NCBI GenBank assembly: GCA_914767715.1
Contig: OU612072.1
Location: 25,112,001 to 25,172,000 of the forward strand
Reading direction: 5' to 3'
DNA from: Membranipora membranacea
Lineage: Eukaryota > Bryozoa > Gymnolaemata > Cheilostomatida > Membraniporidae
Length of the DNA stretch: 60,000 nucleotides
Positions within the stretch are counted from its first letter, which is position 1. Each line of letters begins with the position of its first letter. The translations under genes were made by a program, and so were the position numbers. The notes below the pieces were generated by a model, which saw only the letters and a program-made list of their open reading frames with translations, did not search any database and was not told the origin of the DNA. Positions 57,024-60,000 of the stretch are shown one piece after another.

Positions 57024-57191
57024 TAGTATGACTCCAAAAAATGCACCAAGTTTCATTTCCCAATAAGTAGATCACAATCCATTCTTGGAATGGCGATACA
57101 ATCAGAACATTTGCCATGGATATTGGATATTTGATAATTGACAGAAGGTAGTTAAATCATGTTATGGACCTCCACAATTAGTCTGAACTTT

Positions 57192-59165
57192 TCATTCATT
57201 TTTTTGTCGACCTTTCTTAGCTTTGAATTTGTTTCGTTTTTTTTGTCGTGTCAATTCTGTCTTTCCTTGCTCTATGAGTTCCTGATATTCTTTTATCTTT
57301 GGTTCTAAGTCTAAGACAAGCTCTAACAGTTTTTCTCTCTGATCCGATGGACCATCTGGAGACGGTGCCCTTCTATTGCTGGAGGAATAAACTCTTCTTC
57401 CAAACTGTATAGCCTCGTATAACCGCTCAAACTTCTGGTTTGTTCTCGGTATATTATACTGTTGATGTGCAGGCTGCTGGTGTATAAATGCCTCCCTGTG
57501 ATAAGTGCTCCTTCCTGAAATGAAATTAGGTTCAGTAATTTATCAATGGCAAAAATATCTAACGGTGAACTTGACTTATGGAAATTCTTCTTATCTGCCA
57601 TAAATAGTGAAATGAGTTATGGACACTGATGTGACGGGCTTGCCTATCAAGTCCATCCCTCAAACATGGGAATATTGAGCAGTTCACTTGTAGCAACTCT
57701 ACTTTGCAATCTCTCTTTGTATGACCTTATGTGGTCATATCAGCACAGAACAAAATTAATATTCATATCGCATTCTGATAGCAGCACAGGACAGTAACAA
57801 AGTATTTTTTTATTCTGTGCAGGACCTTAAACTCTCAGGGCTCAAGGCTGGGTGGGTGGGTAGGTGGGTGTCCCACTACTTTCTAGCCTCCAGTAGTGCC
57901 CACAGAAACAAACTTTGGTACTCGACCTAGTTACCTGCGCTTTGTCGTTGGTAGAAGTCATACTCGATCTGTTGCTGATTGAGGACTTCTCTTTTCTTAC
58001 TGCGTTTGGACTGAGTCCTCATGTTGTAGGATCTCGTAGGATTATATCTCATCGCTGGATCTTCCGGATGCAAGCGACCTTGACGCTGATATTCCGGAAC
58101 TTCACCAATTGGTCGATCAACTGGGTTATTTAGAAAGTAAAAAATATATTGATTTTATTCCAATGGAATAAATGGTATAGCCTAGTTCTTGCTCATAAAC
58201 TGAGTGAATTTGCCACCTTTCGAAGGGATTTACAGTGAATTTTGATGCCTCATTGGGTTTTGGATAGTCTTCCAAACTCCCTGTATGCATGCACCCTGGG
58301 TGCACTGTATAAGTTGGCTTTTTTATGGAGTTGTGTCCTTCTCCCACTGTGTTTAACACACTCTGATGTCAAGCCATTTTAATCTGACTTACCGATGAAC
58401 ACAATGAAGGCCTAGTTAAAGATCCAAGATTATTGTATCAGAATTTTCAGTCTCAATATTTAGAACCCGTGCCGACCCTCAAATTGTTGAGCGGTACTGA
58501 GACTCTTCTAATACGCACACCTGCTGACCTGTATTTGTTCCTGACTACTTACGCTGTGCAGACTGCATCATCTGAGGTGATATCTGTGGTGTAGAAAAGG
58601 GAGTGGTTGTGTTGTTTTGTTCATCTGCAAAATGTAACATAGAGGATCATTATGGTTTGTCAGGGAGGTCAAGCTTACCGCTGGATTGATTAATATTGAC
58701 TTTATTTCTGGTCATAAAAACACATGTTTGAATTTTAACAAGAGCGAGACTTAAGAAAAGAGAAAACAAAAGTTTCATAACATTGTGTTACTCGAACTCT
58801 CTGTTCCGTCAGATCATAGTGACATTTAATCTGGCTGAGTCTCTGTTCACCCTCTGTCTTTTAGGTATCACAAAACCCACCCTAGTACTGTCACCAGTAC
58901 TAGTATATCAAACTGACACAGTCGGAGCTAAGTAGTTGCACAATGCCAATATATATAGCGATGGCAAAATTTGCAAACTCAAATAAAGTGTAAAAAAATG
59001 GCCAAAACCACACAAACCTGTTAGTGCGAAGCTGTAGGACAGACAGTTTGGTGTGAACCCATTATCCCTCTCCACTTCTAATGTAGACATCTGGCTGCAT
59101 AGCTCCTCTTCCTCTGCAGCTTGTGTCCTCCTAAAGACATTCCCATACTCACCATACCCGTACAT
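57192..59165 (-). CDS. Unrecognised basic protein with C-terminal coiled coil
   Basis: Four exons, 59165-59018, 58624-58553, 58120-57935 and 57514-57192, join in phase (all phase 1) to 242 residues. Borders are GT-AG. The ATG at 59165 follows an in-frame TGA 15 codons upstream. The N-terminus is MYGYGEYGNVFRRTQAAEEE. The middle is polar (RPIGEVPEYQRQGRLHPEDP, then KRSKKREVLNQQQIEYDFYQ). The end has a predicted helix (SDQREKLLELVLDLEPKIKE, then YQELIEQGKTEL) and a very basic tail (RQKKRNKFKAKKGRQKNE). No signal peptide or membrane helix is seen, so a cytosolic, cytoskeletal or nuclear place is likely. I do not recognise the family. It is convergent with the NDUFAF2-like gene. Confidence 0.7.
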
Positions 59166-59219
59166 AGCGGGTGGTGTAGCTGTGGGGTGTAGTTCTAGTG
59201 CTACACCTCAGTCGATCGA

Positions 59220-60000
59220 ATGCTCTTTCTCGATGAGCAATAATGTTGTCAAGATGTTGGTAGGTTGTTGGATTTGATGTGTCACTAAATTTGTTATGTT
59301 CGTACTCTTATTATGACTATCCTGCAGCCTAGTAGTAGGCCTTGATTACTTAGTCACTGGGTCAACTGGCTTCATTACTAAAACGCACTTTACGCTGTGT
59401 CTTTCTGTGTCACATGGATTGTCTTCTCCTGTTTGTTCTTTTTCTATACTCCCCTTTAGTTCGGAGGCAACCTGTTGGATACCTTGTAGCCATTATTAAT
59501 TTTTACAACCATTATCTCTGTTATGTTGAGAAGTTAGATTGCCTTGTCATGCGGCTACTTTTTTGTAGACCGTGGCAAGGCTATGGGTAAAAGTTTTGGA
59601 CTGGCTTTAATTTTCTGTTATTTATTTATTGACCTCTCGGTGAAGCAAATTATGCATAGAAAATGTTTAGAACTGCTATAAGACAGAATTGGTGCCTAGA
59701 TGTTCCTGCCTTTACCTGACCCTAACATTTAGCAACACACCACTCGGTTGTATTTGTTTACTGTTATTACATGTTATTACATGTTATTGCAAATTATTAC
59801 GTATACCAAAGAGTACTCATCGCATATACCATCCTGTGTTGGTCTGAAGTTGTCAAAATGTCATAATTGTAATTACCAATCAGTGATTTGGATAGTTTGT
59901 GCAGTAGCTGTAACGTGTTATTCATGTCATCAAAACAGGGTAAATACTCTACCAGCAAATTCATAGTAAAATTTTGTTTTTCTGTAGTAAATATTTGCAC
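59220..60000. other. Non-coding window end
   Basis: No gene or repeat is supported. It may hold the 5' UTR or promoter of the gene at 57192-59165. Confidence 0.4.

Overview
This is an AT-rich, intron-rich window from an animal nuclear genome, most likely a marine invertebrate. Genes have GT-AG introns of a few hundred bases, three secreted-protein genes have TATA boxes and non-coding first exons, and CR1-like LINEs, Ty3/gypsy, hAT and tRNA-derived repeats are present. A sponge or another early-branching animal would fit, but the sequence alone does not settle the taxon. No bacterial-type operon, rRNA or CRISPR array is visible.

Layout. 0.2-5.4 kb: a + strand gene with several small exons and a last exon coding an Asp/Glu-rich protein. 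6-12.9 kb: a decayed Ty3/gypsy element on the - strand, interrupted by a TTAA-flanked MITE and accompanied by an inverted fragment of a second copy. 13.8-16.5 kb: a LINE relic and a tandem pair of tRNA-derived repeats. 17.36-32.1 kb: a probable single-pass, mucin-like membrane protein gene whose signal-peptide exon and transmembrane/tail exon lie about 13 kb apart. The 12 kb between them is a repeat domain (18.46-30.80 kb) bounded by inverted arrays of a roughly 16-bp unit. It holds diverged 165-185-bp repeats, a 770-bp TATG microsatellite, a dead LINE, and a hAT-like element carrying an intact LINE ORF. 32.65-34.0 kb: a hAT remnant with target-site duplication. 36-49.3 kb: a cluster of three small secreted calcium-loop genes. 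50.9-53.8 kb: a DHHC palmitoyltransferase gene (- strand). 55.8-56.9 kb: an NDUFAF2-like complex I assembly factor gene (+ strand). 57.2-59.2 kb: an unrecognised basic, coiled-coil-tailed protein gene (- strand).

The most interesting unit is the 36-49 kb cluster. One gene encodes a protein with thrombospondin type 3-like loops joined by His/Lys/Tyr/Pro-rich spacers. Two near-identical divergent paralogues encode 139-140-residue, cysteine-free proteins built from DRNNNGVDDR-type loops with an Arg/aromatic tail. All three share promoter type, a non-coding first exon, a signal-peptide exon ending in phase 1, and a phase-0 intron at the same point inside a double calcium loop. They therefore look like one locally expanded family of secreted calcium-binding, possibly structural or matrix, proteins. 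The exon models were assembled by eye from splice sites and reading phase and have not been checked against transcripts.
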